From the NCBI GenBank assembly GCA_004297625.1, contig SCTY01000068.1, forward strand, positions 310,001 to 374,000: a DNA stretch of 64,000 nt, in the 5' to 3' direction. Source of the stretch: Betaproteobacteria bacterium. Lineage in GTDB: Bacteria > Pseudomonadota > Gammaproteobacteria > Burkholderiales > SG8-39. Made by a program: the position numbers and the translations under genes. Shown piece by piece: positions 51,663 through 61,258 of the stretch; positions within the stretch are counted from its first letter, which is position 1, and every line of letters begins with the position of its first letter. The notes under the pieces are model-generated. The model saw only the letters and a program-made list of their open reading frames with translations, ran no database searches and was not told the origin of the DNA.

Positions 51663-53198
51663 ATGGCATTCGAAAAGTACATCGCCGAGCACGAGCGCCG
51701 CACCGCGCGCGCGCTCGCTATGGGCGGCAAGGAGCGGCTGGAGAAGCAGGCCGCGCTCGGTCGGCTGAACGCACGTCAGCGCATCGACCATCTGTTCGAT
51801 CCGGGCAGCTTCATCGAGATCGGCATGTTCGCCCGGGGCGAGCCGCGCGGGGACTGGGACAAGACGCCGGCCGACGGCAAGGTGACCGGCTACGGCAGGA
51901 TCAATGGGCGCGAGGCCGCGGTCGTATCGCATGACATCACGGTGAAAAGCGCCTCCTCGAGCCCGGTGAACGTGCGCAAGATGGGGCATGTGCGCAGAAC
52001 CGCCATCGCGAACGGCGTGCCGCTGGTGCTGTTCAACGAATCCTCGGGCGCGCGCATCCCCGACACCATGGGCGCCATCGGCACCGGCACGCTCGGCCAG
52101 GACCCGACGCAGTTCATCCGCATGCGCGAGATCCCGTACGTCGCGGCGGTGCTCGGTCCGGCGTTCGGCACTGCGTGCTGGTTCACCCAGCTGTCGGACT
52201 TCGTGGTGATGCGCAAGGATGCGCAACTCGCCATCTCCAGCCCGCGCGTCACCGAGATCGCCATCCGGCAGAAGATCGACCCGATGGAGCTCTCGGGGTG
52301 GAGGATGCAGACTGAGGTCACCGGCAAGGTGGACTACGGCGTCGACAGCGACGAGGAAGCGATCGACCTGCTGAAGCAGTTCCTCTCCTACCTGCCGAGC
52401 CACCACAACGAGCTTCCTCCCAGGGCCGCGGTGCCCGCCGGCGCGGACGAACCGGCCACCAAGCTGCTCGACCTCGTCCCCGAGGACCGCGCCAAGGTCT
52501 ACGACATGCGCAAGGTGGCGGCGGCGCTATGCGATCCCGGCAGCCTGTTCCCGCTCAAGGACCGCTTCGCCAAGGCGGCCTTCACCGCGCTCGGCCGCAT
52601 CGACGGCCGCACCGTCGGCATTCTCGGTTCCAACCCGATGTTCAAGGCAGGCGCCCTGGACGCGGATGCTTGCGACAAGGCGTGCACCTTCTTCGTGCTG
52701 TGCGACTCCTTCAACATTCCCATCGTCATCCTGGCCGACACGCCGGGTTTCCTGATCGGCGTGGAAGGCGAGCGCCGCAAGGCGCCCGGCAAGGTCATCA
52801 ACATGATGTCGGCGCTGCAGATGTGCAGCGTACCCAAGTTCTCCATCGTGATGCGCAAGAGCTATGGCCAGGCCTACCTCAACATGGGCGGGACGCGGAA
52901 CACCGACGAGATGCTCGCCTGGTACTGCGCCGACGTTGGCTTCATGGATCCCAATGTCGGCGTGAACGTGGTCTACGGGGTGAAGCGCGAGGAAGATCCG
53001 CAGCGCTTCGAACAGCTGGTGGAGGAAATCCGGCGCGACAGCTCCGCCTACGACCTCGCCGGCATCTTCTCGGCGGTCGCGGTCATCGACCCGCGCGAAT
53101 CACGGCGCTGGCTGGCGCGCCTGCTCGAGCTGCACCAGAGGCGGCTGACGAAAGGCATCGGAAAGCATCTGCTGTCGGGATGGCCGACTACGTTTTGA
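51663..53198 (+). CDS. Acyl-CoA carboxylase carboxyltransferase subunit, copy 2
   Basis: A 511-aa carboxyltransferase: ERLEKQAALGRLNARQRIDHLFDPGSFIEIG, NESSGARIPDTMGAIG and QLAISSPRVTEIAI in the first half, and SNPMFKAGALDADACDKACTFF, LADTPGFLIGVEGERR and VMRKSYGQAYLNMGG in the second. It is full-length and distinct from the divergent copy 1. It is followed by the biotin-carrier gene and the GntR gene on the same strand. Two different carboxyltransferases sharing one carrier could give a mixed complex or two substrate specificities. Confidence 0.92.
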   Translation: MAFEKYIAEHERRTARALAMGGKERLEKQAALGRLNARQRIDHLFDPGSFIEIGMFARGEPRGDWDKTPADGKVTGYGRINGREAAVVSHDITVKSASSSPVNVRKMGHVRRTAIANGVPLVLFNESSGARIPDTMGAIGTGTLGQDPTQFIRMREIPYVAAVLGPAFGTACWFTQLSDFVVMRKDAQLAISSPRVTEIAIRQKIDPMELSGWRMQTEVTGKVDYGVDSDEEAIDLLKQFLSYLPSHHNELPPRAAVPAGADEPATKLLDLVPEDRAKVYDMRKVAAALCDPGSLFPLKDRFAKAAFTALGRIDGRTVGILGSNPMFKAGALDADACDKACTFFVLCDSFNIPIVILADTPGFLIGVEGERRKAPGKVINMMSALQMCSVPKFSIVMRKSYGQAYLNMGGTRNTDEMLAWYCADVGFMDPNVGVNVVYGVKREEDPQRFEQLVEEIRRDSSAYDLAGIFSAVAVIDPRESRRWLARLLELHQRRLTKGIGKHLLSGWPTTF

Positions 53199-53228
53199 GT
53201 TTCGCGCCGAGAACAATAGGAGAACGCG

Positions 53229-53450
53229 ATGGCACGGGAGACGATCAAGGCAGAAATCACGGGCAACGTCTGGAAGATCGTCGCGCAGGTCGACCAGGAT
53301 CTCGCGGAGCAGGAAACCATCCTTATCATGGAATCCATGAAGATGGAGGTGCCGGTCCTCGCACCGGTCAAAGGCAAGCTCAAGGAGCTGCTGGTCAAGG
53401 AAGGCCAGGACGTTTCCGAGGGCCAGGATCTCGCCATCCTCGAGACCTAG
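53229..53450 (+). CDS. Stand-alone biotin carboxyl carrier protein
   Basis: A 73-aa biotinyl domain with the biotinylation site ESMKME (K38) and the flanking pattern of BCCP domains (ITGNVWKIVAQVDQDLAEQE, LKELLVKEGQDVSEGQDLAILE). It is only the domain, without the Pro/Ala linker of AccB. AGGAGAAC precedes the ATG. It shuttles carboxybiotin between a biotin carboxylase (best candidate at 59537) and one or both carboxyltransferases. Confidence 0.95.
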   Translation: MARETIKAEITGNVWKIVAQVDQDLAEQETILIMESMKMEVPVLAPVKGKLKELLVKEGQDVSEGQDLAILET

Positions 53451-53454
53451 CCCC

Positions 53455-54186
53455 ATGAAAGCCGCGAAGGCCGCGTCCACGGCGCCCGCCACCGACTTCG
53501 ACATGGTTTATGCGTGGTCGCCGAGCCCGTCGGCGCAGACGCTTTCGCTGCCGGAGCAGATCGCCGAGCGCATCGGCAACGCCATCATCCAGGGGCGCTA
53601 CGAGCCCGGCGCCCGCATTCAGGAGCAGGACGTCGCGGACCAGTTCCAGGTGAGCCGCGGTCCGGTGCGCGAGGCGCTGCGCATACTCGAGCGCGACGGG
53701 CTGGTGCAGATCCATGCGCGCCGCGGCGCTCAGGTCACGCAATTGAATGTGGGCGAGGTCAACGACCTTTTCGAGGTGCGCATCTCGCTGATCGGGCTGG
53801 CCGCCAGGCTTGCCGCCGAGCGGCGCGATCCGGAATTCCTAGCGAAGATGCGGGCCGGCGTCGAGCGAATCTCCGAGATCGCGAAGAACGGCGACGCCGA
53901 CGCGTATACCAATGCCGTGTACCGCCAGAACCTCCTGCTCGCGGAAGGCAGCGGCAACCGCTTTCTCCGCAATATGGTCTTCTCGCTTGCGCACCAGACG
54001 CTGCGCTATTCGCGTCTCGGGCTGTCCACGCCCAAGCGGCGCGCGCAGTCCATGCGCAACTGGCGTCTGCTGCTAGCCGCGATTCAAGGCAATGCGCCGA
54101 AAGCGGCGCAGGAGGCTGCCGAAAAACTGGTGCGCGATTCGCGCGACACCGCCGTGAAGATGCTGCGCCAGGAAAAAGTCGAATGA
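53455..54186 (+). CDS. GntR-family regulator, FCD (FadR) subfamily, metal site lost
   Basis: A 243-aa transcription factor. Residues 30-95 are the GntR winged helix (LPEQIAERIGNAIIQGRYEPGARI, then VSRGPVREALRILERDGLV). Residues 105-235 are the helical FCD effector domain (FEVRISLIGLAARLAAERRD). The usual FCD metal ligands appear absent: the D..FH position reads NAVYRQ, the EH in the next helix reads NW, and the last His is missing. It is co-transcribed with the biotin carrier (4 bp apart). It is the only GntR gene in the window and the best candidate to bind the five TTGT(C/A)GAC-type sites. Confidence 0.93.
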   Translation: MKAAKAASTAPATDFDMVYAWSPSPSAQTLSLPEQIAERIGNAIIQGRYEPGARIQEQDVADQFQVSRGPVREALRILERDGLVQIHARRGAQVTQLNVGEVNDLFEVRISLIGLAARLAAERRDPEFLAKMRAGVERISEIAKNGDADAYTNAVYRQNLLLAEGSGNRFLRNMVFSLAHQTLRYSRLGLSTPKRRAQSMRNWRLLLAAIQGNAPKAAQEAAEKLVRDSRDTAVKMLRQEKVE

Positions 54187-54244
54187 CACGAGCCCAACAG
54201 CCCAGCGGCAGACCGCGCGTTTATGGCGCGGCCCGGCATCACCG

Positions 54245-55570
54245 TCAGTAGCCCAGGAGCCGCGGCAGCCACAGGGTCACGGGTGGGTAGAAGGCGATCA
54301 GGAACACGATGGCGACCTGCACCGCCATGAACGGCAGGACCACGATCGCGAGGCGCTCGATCGATACCTTGGCAATCGGCGCCGCCACGTTGAGGAGCAG
54401 GCTCAAGGGCGGCGTCAGCAGGCCGAGGAGGATCGCCATGATCAGGAACACGCCATATTGAATCGGATGCATGCCGAGCCCCTGCGGCGAGGTGCAAATC
54501 GGCATGAGCAGCGGTCCGAGGATGATCATGTTCGACACCTCGTCCATGAAGGTGCCGATGGCGAGCAGGAACGCGATCAGCACGATCCCGATGACGACCG
54601 GATCCTTCGACATGGAAAGCATGTACTCGAGCAGGGTCTGCGGGACGCGGAAATACGTCATCAGCCGGTTGAACACCATGGCGGAGGCGATGATCAGCAG
54701 CACCGAGGCAGTCACCTTCGCCGTGTTGCGCAGCGCTTCGAGGATCTTGCCGCCGTCGGCGGTGCGGAAATAGGTGACGCCGAGCAGCAAGGCATAGAAC
54801 ACCGTGACCGCGCCCGCCTCGGTCGGCGTGAAAACGCCGCCGAAGATGCCGCCCAGGAGCACCAGGGGCACGGTCATCGCGGGAACAGCGCGCAGCGTGC
54901 TGCGCGCGAGCGGCCGGGCGCCCTCGAAGGGCCGCACCTCGCCGTATCCGCGCCGGCGGCTGACGAAGAACGTGTAGATCATCATTACGGCCACGATGAG
55001 CAGGCCGGGCACGACGCCGGCCGCGAACAGGCCGCCGATCGAGATCCCAAGCTGGCTGCCGACGATGATCATCGGCGTCGACGGCGGAATGATCGGCCCG
55101 AGGATTGCGGCGGCCGCGACGACGGCTCCGGCGAAGTCGTTCGGATACTTCTCGCGGACCATCACCGGAATCATGGTCGGCCCGATCGACGCCGCCGTCG
55201 CCAGCGCCGAGCCCGTGATAAAGGCGAACAGCGCGCTGGCGATGATCGTGGCATGGGCGAGGCCGCCGGGCACCCAGCCCACGATCCTGCGCGCCAGGTT
55301 GATGAGGCTCTCGATGATCAGGAAGCGGTACATCAGCTCGCCCGCGAGCACGAACATCGGCAGGGCGAGCAGCGCGAACTGGTTGAGGCCGCCGTACATC
55401 TCGGAGATCAGCACGTTCATCGGGATGGCCCGCGGGACGAGCCCGAGCCCGGGGATGTTGATCAGCGCCAGGAAGAAGGCACAGCTCAGGCCGAGGCCGA
55501 ACGCGATCGGCACGCCGAGCGCGAGCAGGACGAACAGCGGTAGCAGCAGGTAGAGGGCGACGACCTCCAT
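54245..55570 (-). CDS. TRAP transporter large permease (DctM type), system D
   Basis: A 441-aa, 12-helix permease: LALPMFVLAGELMYRFLIIESL, FAFITGSALATAASIGPTMIPVM, PIIPPSTPMIIVGSQLGISIGGLFAAG and MDEVSNMIILGPLLMPI. It is last in the leftward order binding protein, small permease, large permease, itself downstream of the NDP-forming acyl-CoA synthetase genes. It converges on the GntR gene with a 58-bp gap. Confidence 0.93.
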   Translation of the reverse strand: MEVVALYLLLPLFVLLALGVPIAFGLGLSCAFFLALINIPGLGLVPRAIPMNVLISEMYGGLNQFALLALPMFVLAGELMYRFLIIESLINLARRIVGWVPGGLAHATIIASALFAFITGSALATAASIGPTMIPVMVREKYPNDFAGAVVAAAAILGPIIPPSTPMIIVGSQLGISIGGLFAAGVVPGLLIVAVMMIYTFFVSRRRGYGEVRPFEGARPLARSTLRAVPAMTVPLVLLGGIFGGVFTPTEAGAVTVFYALLLGVTYFRTADGGKILEALRNTAKVTASVLLIIASAMVFNRLMTYFRVPQTLLEYMLSMSKDPVVIGIVLIAFLLAIGTFMDEVSNMIILGPLLMPICTSPQGLGMHPIQYGVFLIMAILLGLLTPPLSLLLNVAAPIAKVSIERLAIVVLPFMAVQVAIVFLIAFYPPVTLWLPRLLGY

Positions 55571-55582
55571 CCCCGCGGTCCC

Positions 55583-56134
55583 TTAGAGATCGCCGCCGGC
55601 GCCGAGCCGGTCGAAGTATTCAGGGTCGTGCCGGCGCAGCGCGGCGAGGTCGCGCACGATCTCGTTGATCGCGAAGAGCGCCATCAGGACGGAGCCAACC
55701 GCGATCGAGACCTTGACCCAGCGCGTCGAAAAGCCCATGGAGGGCGAGTTCGCGTGGACCGGAAGGCTCACGAGCTGGAAGCCCCAGTACACGAGCACCA
55801 GGATGAACACCAGCGACAGCGCCTTGGCGACGACAAAGCACCACGCGCGCGCGCGAAACGGCAGCATGTTGACGAAGGCCGTGATCGTGATGTGCCCCCA
55901 GCCGCGCACCAGGCTGACGCTGCCGATGAACACGAGCCAGATCAGCGCGTAGACGCTGAGCTCCTCGGCCCACTGCAGCGACGAGTTGAGCACGTAGCGA
56001 AAAAACACCTGCGCCAGCATCACGCAGGCGATCGTCGCGACGAGGACGTAGCACGCGCCCCGCGCCACCCGGTCGATGGCGTCGACCGCGCGCTCGAGCA
56101 GGCTCGCCGGCGCTTCCGTGACGGGGCTCTGCAT
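55583..56134 (-). CDS. TRAP transporter small permease (DctQ type), system D
   Basis: A 183-aa protein with four membrane helices (ACYVLVATIACVMLAQVFFRYVLN, LQWAEELSVYALIWLVFIGSVSL, AWCFVVAKALSLVFILVLVYWGF, VSIAVGSVLMALFAINEIV). The WAEELSVY loop is the DctQ signature. ATG 56134 is chosen; a TTG nine bases upstream is also in frame. It lies 12 bp before the large permease gene. Confidence 0.88.
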   Translation of the reverse strand: MQSPVTEAPASLLERAVDAIDRVARGACYVLVATIACVMLAQVFFRYVLNSSLQWAEELSVYALIWLVFIGSVSLVRGWGHITITAFVNMLPFRARAWCFVVAKALSLVFILVLVYWGFQLVSLPVHANSPSMGFSTRWVKVSIAVGSVLMALFAINEIVRDLAALRRHDPEYFDRLGAGGDL

Positions 56135-56168
56135 TTCGCTCAAGCGGCGCGGGACGGCTGAGCGCCTG

Positions 56169-57248
56169 CTACGTGCTGCGCATCTTTGCGAGGGAAGCGA
56201 TGAGCCCCTTGTCGATGTCCTTGCCGGCCGTGGCCCACACCTTTTCGCCGGCGTCGCGCCACTTGCCCAGCTCGGCGGCCGACGGCGCGTAGATCTCCAT
56301 GCCTTTCTTCTTCAGCTCCGCCTTGTAGAAGTCCTCGGCCTTGCGGTCCTGCTCGTTGGCGATCTGCGCCGCCTCCTCGAACGCCATCAGCAGAGGCTTC
56401 TGGATCGCTTCCGGGATCGATTTCCAGGTGTTGATGTTCATGACCTGGAACTGGATCGAGAAGGTCGCCTTCACCTCGGTGGCGTACTTGAGGACCTCGT
56501 AGTGCTTGAACTGGAAGGTCCAGATCGGCTGCACGTGATAGCCGTTGACTACCCTCTGCTGCAGCGCGGTGTAGACCTCGGTCCACGGAATCGGCGTCGG
56601 ATTGCCGCCCCACGCCTTGAACATGTCCACGTCGAGCGCCGAGGTGAGGCTGCGGAATTTCAAGCCCTGCACCGCGCCCGGCTCGGGCAGCGGGCGCACG
56701 TTGTTGGACAGCAGACGGAAGCCGCCCGCGCCGACCGGCGGCAGCACCTTGACCGGCACCTTCGCCTCGAAGGCCGCCGCCTGCTTCTTCCAGACGTCCG
56801 ACTTGGCGACCCGGTAGAACATGTCCCAGTCAGTGAAGATGTAAGGCAGGTCCACGACGTCGAAGCTCTTGTCGTACTGCGAGAATTGCTGCGTCGTGTT
56901 CGACGTGATGTCGATGAAGCCGGTCTGCACCGCATCGAGCTGCGACAGGTCGGTGCCCAGGCTCGACGCCGGGTGGATCTGGAACTCGAGCTGAACGTCG
57001 TACTTCTCCCGCAGGATCTTGGGCACCAGCGACACCGAGTTGTAGGTCGGGTCGCCTTCCTTGGCGTTGAGGCCCGCGACCAGCGGCTTGAGAAACCTCC
57101 TGGCCTGCGCCGAGCGAACGATGGCGGGGAACCCTAAGGTCCCCGCCGCGGCCCCGAGCGTCAGTGCCGAGGCGGCCTTAAGAACACGGCGCCGGTCGGG
57201 CCCGGCCGCCCCCTTGATCGTCGCGCTGCCACGCGTCGTCTTCGCCAC
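56169..57248 (-). CDS. TRAP transporter solute-binding protein (DctP type), system D
   Basis: A 359-aa periplasmic binding protein with a twin-arginine type signal (DRRRVLKAASALTLGAAAGTLGF) rather than a plain Sec signal. Mature features are HPASSLGTDLSQLDAVQTGFIDI, GGFRLLSNNVRPLPEPGAVQGLKFR and WTEVYTALQQRVVNGYHVQ. AGGAGGCGAC precedes the ATG. Twin-arginine export suggests folding, or cofactor or ligand acquisition, before export, which is unusual among TRAP binding proteins but known. It follows the acyl-CoA synthetase alpha gene by 60 bp. Confidence 0.92.
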   Translation of the reverse strand: MAKTTRGSATIKGAAGPDRRRVLKAASALTLGAAAGTLGFPAIVRSAQARRFLKPLVAGLNAKEGDPTYNSVSLVPKILREKYDVQLEFQIHPASSLGTDLSQLDAVQTGFIDITSNTTQQFSQYDKSFDVVDLPYIFTDWDMFYRVAKSDVWKKQAAAFEAKVPVKVLPPVGAGGFRLLSNNVRPLPEPGAVQGLKFRSLTSALDVDMFKAWGGNPTPIPWTEVYTALQQRVVNGYHVQPIWTFQFKHYEVLKYATEVKATFSIQFQVMNINTWKSIPEAIQKPLLMAFEEAAQIANEQDRKAEDFYKAELKKKGMEIYAPSAAELGKWRDAGEKVWATAGKDIDKGLIASLAKMRST

Positions 57249-57308
57249 CTGTCGCCTCCTCTCGGCTGATGACCCGGGGCGATTATGCTCCCATCCAGCC
57301 CGCGCTTG

Positions 57309-58739
57309 TCACCGCCGGCTCGAAAGGAAGCGCTCGTGGAACGCCACGCCGGCGAGCGCATCGGCCGCGGCGGCCATCTCGTCGTGGACCGGAATGCCCT
57401 GCTTCACCGCCTTCTCGCGGAACTCGCGCCGGCGCCGCTCCACCGCCTCGCTGCCGTCCGAGCGCAGCACCAGCACGAAATGCGCCCGGCCCGGATGGCG
57501 CGCGGTTGCCCGGATCGCCGCGTCGACGAGGTTCTGCAGGAAATCGGCCCCCTGGATGGTCGAAGCCGTAAAGACCGGAAGATTGATGTGCATGACGATC
57601 GCATCGGGCGCGCCGTGCTGCAGCACGATGTCGAGGATCCGCTCGGCGATGCGCCCGTCCTCCTGCCGCAGCGTGTAGGCCGGGGCGTCGATGGGATTGA
57701 CCACCGAGGTTCCGGGCGGCAGTTTGAGCGCCACGAGCGCTGCGATCGCCGGCTCGGGCATGGGGACCACTTCGAGGCCGCGAGATCCGAACGCGTCGGC
57801 GGCCAGCACGCTCGTGCCGCCCCCGTTGCCGAACAGCACGCAGCGGCGCGTCGGCCGGGTGCCGCGCGGCGCGAGGGTCTGGAAAGCGAGCAGCACGTCG
57901 AGGAATTCATCCAGCGTGCGGGTCATGGCGATCCCGGTCTGGCGCGCAAGCCCGCGCCAGATCTCTGCGCCCGATGCGAGCGAGCCGGTGTGCGAGGCGG
58001 CCGCGCTGCGTCCTTGGCTCGTCTGCCCGCCGAGCAGTACCACAACCGGCTTCGCGCCGCGCGCCGCGCGCAGCGCGCGGAAGAACGCGCGGCCGTCCTT
58101 GATGTCCTCGGCGTAAAGGCCGATGACCCCGGTGTCGGGGTCGCCGAGGAAGTATTCCACCACCTCGGCCGGGCCGACGTCGGCGCTGTTGCCGAGCGTG
58201 ACCAGCCCGCTGTAGCGCAAGCCGCGGTTCTGGCCGCGCAGGATGATATCGACGCCGAGACCGCCGCTCTGGGTGATCACGCCCACCGGGCCGGGCTCCG
58301 GGCTCGCGCCGCCGATGAACGACACGCGGCCGCGCGGCGAATAGACGCCGAGGCAGTTCGGCCCTAGCACCCGCACGCCAGCCGAACGCGCGGCTTCGAC
58401 CAGCCGCTGCTCGAGCGCGCGGCCTTCGGCGAGCTCGCCGAAACCGCTGGACATCACTTGCGCATAGCGCACCTTGCCCGCCGCGGACGCGATGAGATCG
58501 GGAACCTGGGGCGCGCCGACTGCGATATAGGCGAAATCGACCGTCTCGCCCACGTCGGCGAACGACTTGGCCGCGGGCAGACCCTCCACGCTTGCCGCGT
58601 GCGGATGGATCGGCACGAGGCGGCCGTCGTAACCCAGGGCGCGCGTATGGCGGATGAACTCGTTGCCCGGGTTCACGCCGGTGGCCGAGGCACCGACGAC
58701 CGCGAGCACCCGCGGCCGGAAAACGGCGCCGAAACTCAC
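57309..58739 (-). CDS. NDP-forming acyl-CoA synthetase, CoA-binding (alpha) subunit
   Basis: A 476-aa protein: Rossmann CoA-binding domain (MSFGAVFRPRVLAVVGASAT, AYIAVGAPQVPDLI, GPNCLGVYSPRGRVSF), succinyl-CoA-ligase-like domains (GVITQSGGLGVDIIL, VVLLGGQTSQGRSAAASHTGSL) with the phosphohistidine in ASHTGSL, and a C-terminal ligase domain (VLFGNGGGTSVLAADAFGSRG). With the ATP-grasp subunit encoded upstream (4-bp overlap) it forms a split acetate-CoA-ligase-type enzyme. It converts an acid, CoA and ATP to acyl-CoA, ADP and phosphate. Confidence 0.92.
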   Translation of the reverse strand: MSFGAVFRPRVLAVVGASATGVNPGNEFIRHTRALGYDGRLVPIHPHAASVEGLPAAKSFADVGETVDFAYIAVGAPQVPDLIASAAGKVRYAQVMSSGFGELAEGRALEQRLVEAARSAGVRVLGPNCLGVYSPRGRVSFIGGASPEPGPVGVITQSGGLGVDIILRGQNRGLRYSGLVTLGNSADVGPAEVVEYFLGDPDTGVIGLYAEDIKDGRAFFRALRAARGAKPVVVLLGGQTSQGRSAAASHTGSLASGAEIWRGLARQTGIAMTRTLDEFLDVLLAFQTLAPRGTRPTRRCVLFGNGGGTSVLAADAFGSRGLEVVPMPEPAIAALVALKLPPGTSVVNPIDAPAYTLRQEDGRIAERILDIVLQHGAPDAIVMHINLPVFTASTIQGADFLQNLVDAAIRATARHPGRAHFVLVLRSDGSEAVERRRREFREKAVKQGIPVHDEMAAAADALAGVAFHERFLSSRR

Positions 58740-59482
58740 TCGGCCGCCTTCCGCGCAAGCACGATGCGCGCATCGCAGGCTGTCGCCGCCTCCGGGGCGA
58801 CGATGAGCGGATTGATGTCGAGCTCAGCCAGCTCGCCTTCCAATTCCATCAATAATCCGGCCTCGCCGCCCACCGCCAGCAGCGCTCCGACAATCCGGCT
58901 CTTGTCGACCGGCGCACGCCCGCGGGCCCCGCGCAGCAGCGGCGCGCCGCGAAGGTCGTCGATCATCTCCTCGGCGTCGAGGCGGTCGATGGGGCAGACG
59001 CGAAACGCGGTATCGCCGAAAATCTCCACGAACACGCCGCCCAGGCCCAGCATCAGCACCGGACCAAAACGCGGATCGATGAGGCCGCCGACCATCAGCT
59101 CTATGCCCGCCGGGGCCATTTCCTCGACCAGCACGCCGTCCAGCCGGAGATTTTTCATCTTGGAGAGCGCTTCCATTTCGCGCACGGCCGCGACAGCAGC
59201 CGCGGCGTCGGCGAGCCCGAGGCGCACGCCGCCCGCGTCGCTCTTGTGCGATGCGTCCGGGCTGATCAGCTTGGCCGCAAACGGCCCGCGCAGGCCCTCG
59301 AGCGCGGGCTTTTGTCCCGGCACGACCGTCACGCCGCGCGGCACCGGAAGACCGTACGCCGCGAGCACGCGCTTCGCGGCGGGCTCATCGAGCACGCTGC
59401 GGCCCGCGGCGCGCGCCTGCAGAAATATCTGCTTGAGTTCCGGCTTCATCCGGTCGTCGTCTGAATTTTGTAAAGCGGCCAT
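58736..59482 (-). CDS. NDP-forming acyl-CoA synthetase, ATP-grasp (beta) subunit
   Basis: A 248-aa ATP-grasp protein: AAKRVLAAYGLPVPRGVTVV, FAAKLISPDASHKSDAGGVRLGL, VEEMAPAGIELMVGGLIDPRFGPVLM and ELAELDINPLIVAP. It matches the beta subunit of split NDP-forming acyl-CoA synthetases. The ATG at 59482 lies only 2 bp from operator site 5, so translation may instead start at the ATG at 59449 (MKPELKQIFLQAR), where family similarity begins. It is the first gene of a leftward operon that continues into TRAP system D. Confidence 0.9.
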   Translation of the reverse strand: MAALQNSDDDRMKPELKQIFLQARAAGRSVLDEPAAKRVLAAYGLPVPRGVTVVPGQKPALEGLRGPFAAKLISPDASHKSDAGGVRLGLADAAAAVAAVREMEALSKMKNLRLDGVLVEEMAPAGIELMVGGLIDPRFGPVLMLGLGGVFVEIFGDTAFRVCPIDRLDAEEMIDDLRGAPLLRGARGRAPVDKSRIVGALLAVGGEAGLLMELEGELAELDINPLIVAPEAATACDARIVLARKAAE

Positions 59483-59483
59483 C

Positions 59484-59508
59484 TTGTAACATTGTAGACT
59501 TTAAGACA
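59484..59508. promoter_or_regulatory. Candidate GntR/FCD operator, site 5 (divergent: acyl-CoA synthetase / biotin carboxylase)
   Basis: TTGTAAC (59484-59490) followed by ATTGTAGACTTTAAGACA (59491-59508). The last 18 bases are identical to 35751-35768. On the plus strand TTGTAA (59484-59489) and CAGTAT (59507-59512) are 17 bp apart and could form a weak sigma70 promoter for the biotin carboxylase gene, so the element would overlap RNA polymerase. Confidence 0.65.
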
Positions 59509-59536
59509 GTATCGTTCTCTTACCAGGCTAGCCGTC

Positions 59537-60898
<1,362 letters not shown>

Positions 60899-60931
60899 GC
60901 TTCGTGTTTTCTCCGGAGGGTGGAGGGGTCA

Positions 60932-61228
60932 ATGACCATTAAAGTGACCATCAAACGGCATGTCCAGCATGGGAAAGAGGCAAAACTCAATGCCCTTTTG
61001 ATCGAGCTGAGATCGCGCTCCCTCAGGAGAAGTGGCTACCTGTCGGGCGAGACTCTGGTTTCGGCGGCCGATCCGTCTTTGCACCTCGTCATCGGCACCT
61101 GGTCCAACATGGATGATTGGAAATCCTGGGAGAATCATCCCGATCGTCGGGAATTGATCGCAAAAATAAATGATCTTCTTGTCTCCGCCGCAGAAGTCGA
61201 AGTCTGGTCGCAGAGGGGTCCGACGTGA
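60932..61228 (+). CDS. Antibiotic-biosynthesis-monooxygenase (ABM) domain protein
   Basis: A 98-aa ferredoxin-like alpha+beta protein: VTIKRHVQHGKEAKLNALLIE, GYLSGETLVSAADPSLHLVIGTWSNMDDWKSWE and ELIAKINDLLVSAAEVEVW. This matches small ABM/dimeric alpha-beta barrel proteins, a fold with many unrelated activities. GGAGGGG stands before ATG 60932, which is preferred to a GTG 12 bp upstream. Codon use appears more A/T-rich than in the neighbours, so it may have been acquired separately. It probably shares the biotin carboxylase transcript. Confidence 0.78.
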   Translation: MTIKVTIKRHVQHGKEAKLNALLIELRSRSLRRSGYLSGETLVSAADPSLHLVIGTWSNMDDWKSWENHPDRRELIAKINDLLVSAAEVEVWSQRGPT

Positions 61229-61258
61229 GTTGACGGCCAGGCGTCGGCGCGAGCTTCC

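Noticed and set aside
37351..57248. A tripartite tricarboxylate (TctABC) transport cluster
   Set aside because: The binding proteins and permeases show DctP/TAXI and DctQ/DctM motifs and lengths; none has TctA/TctC features.
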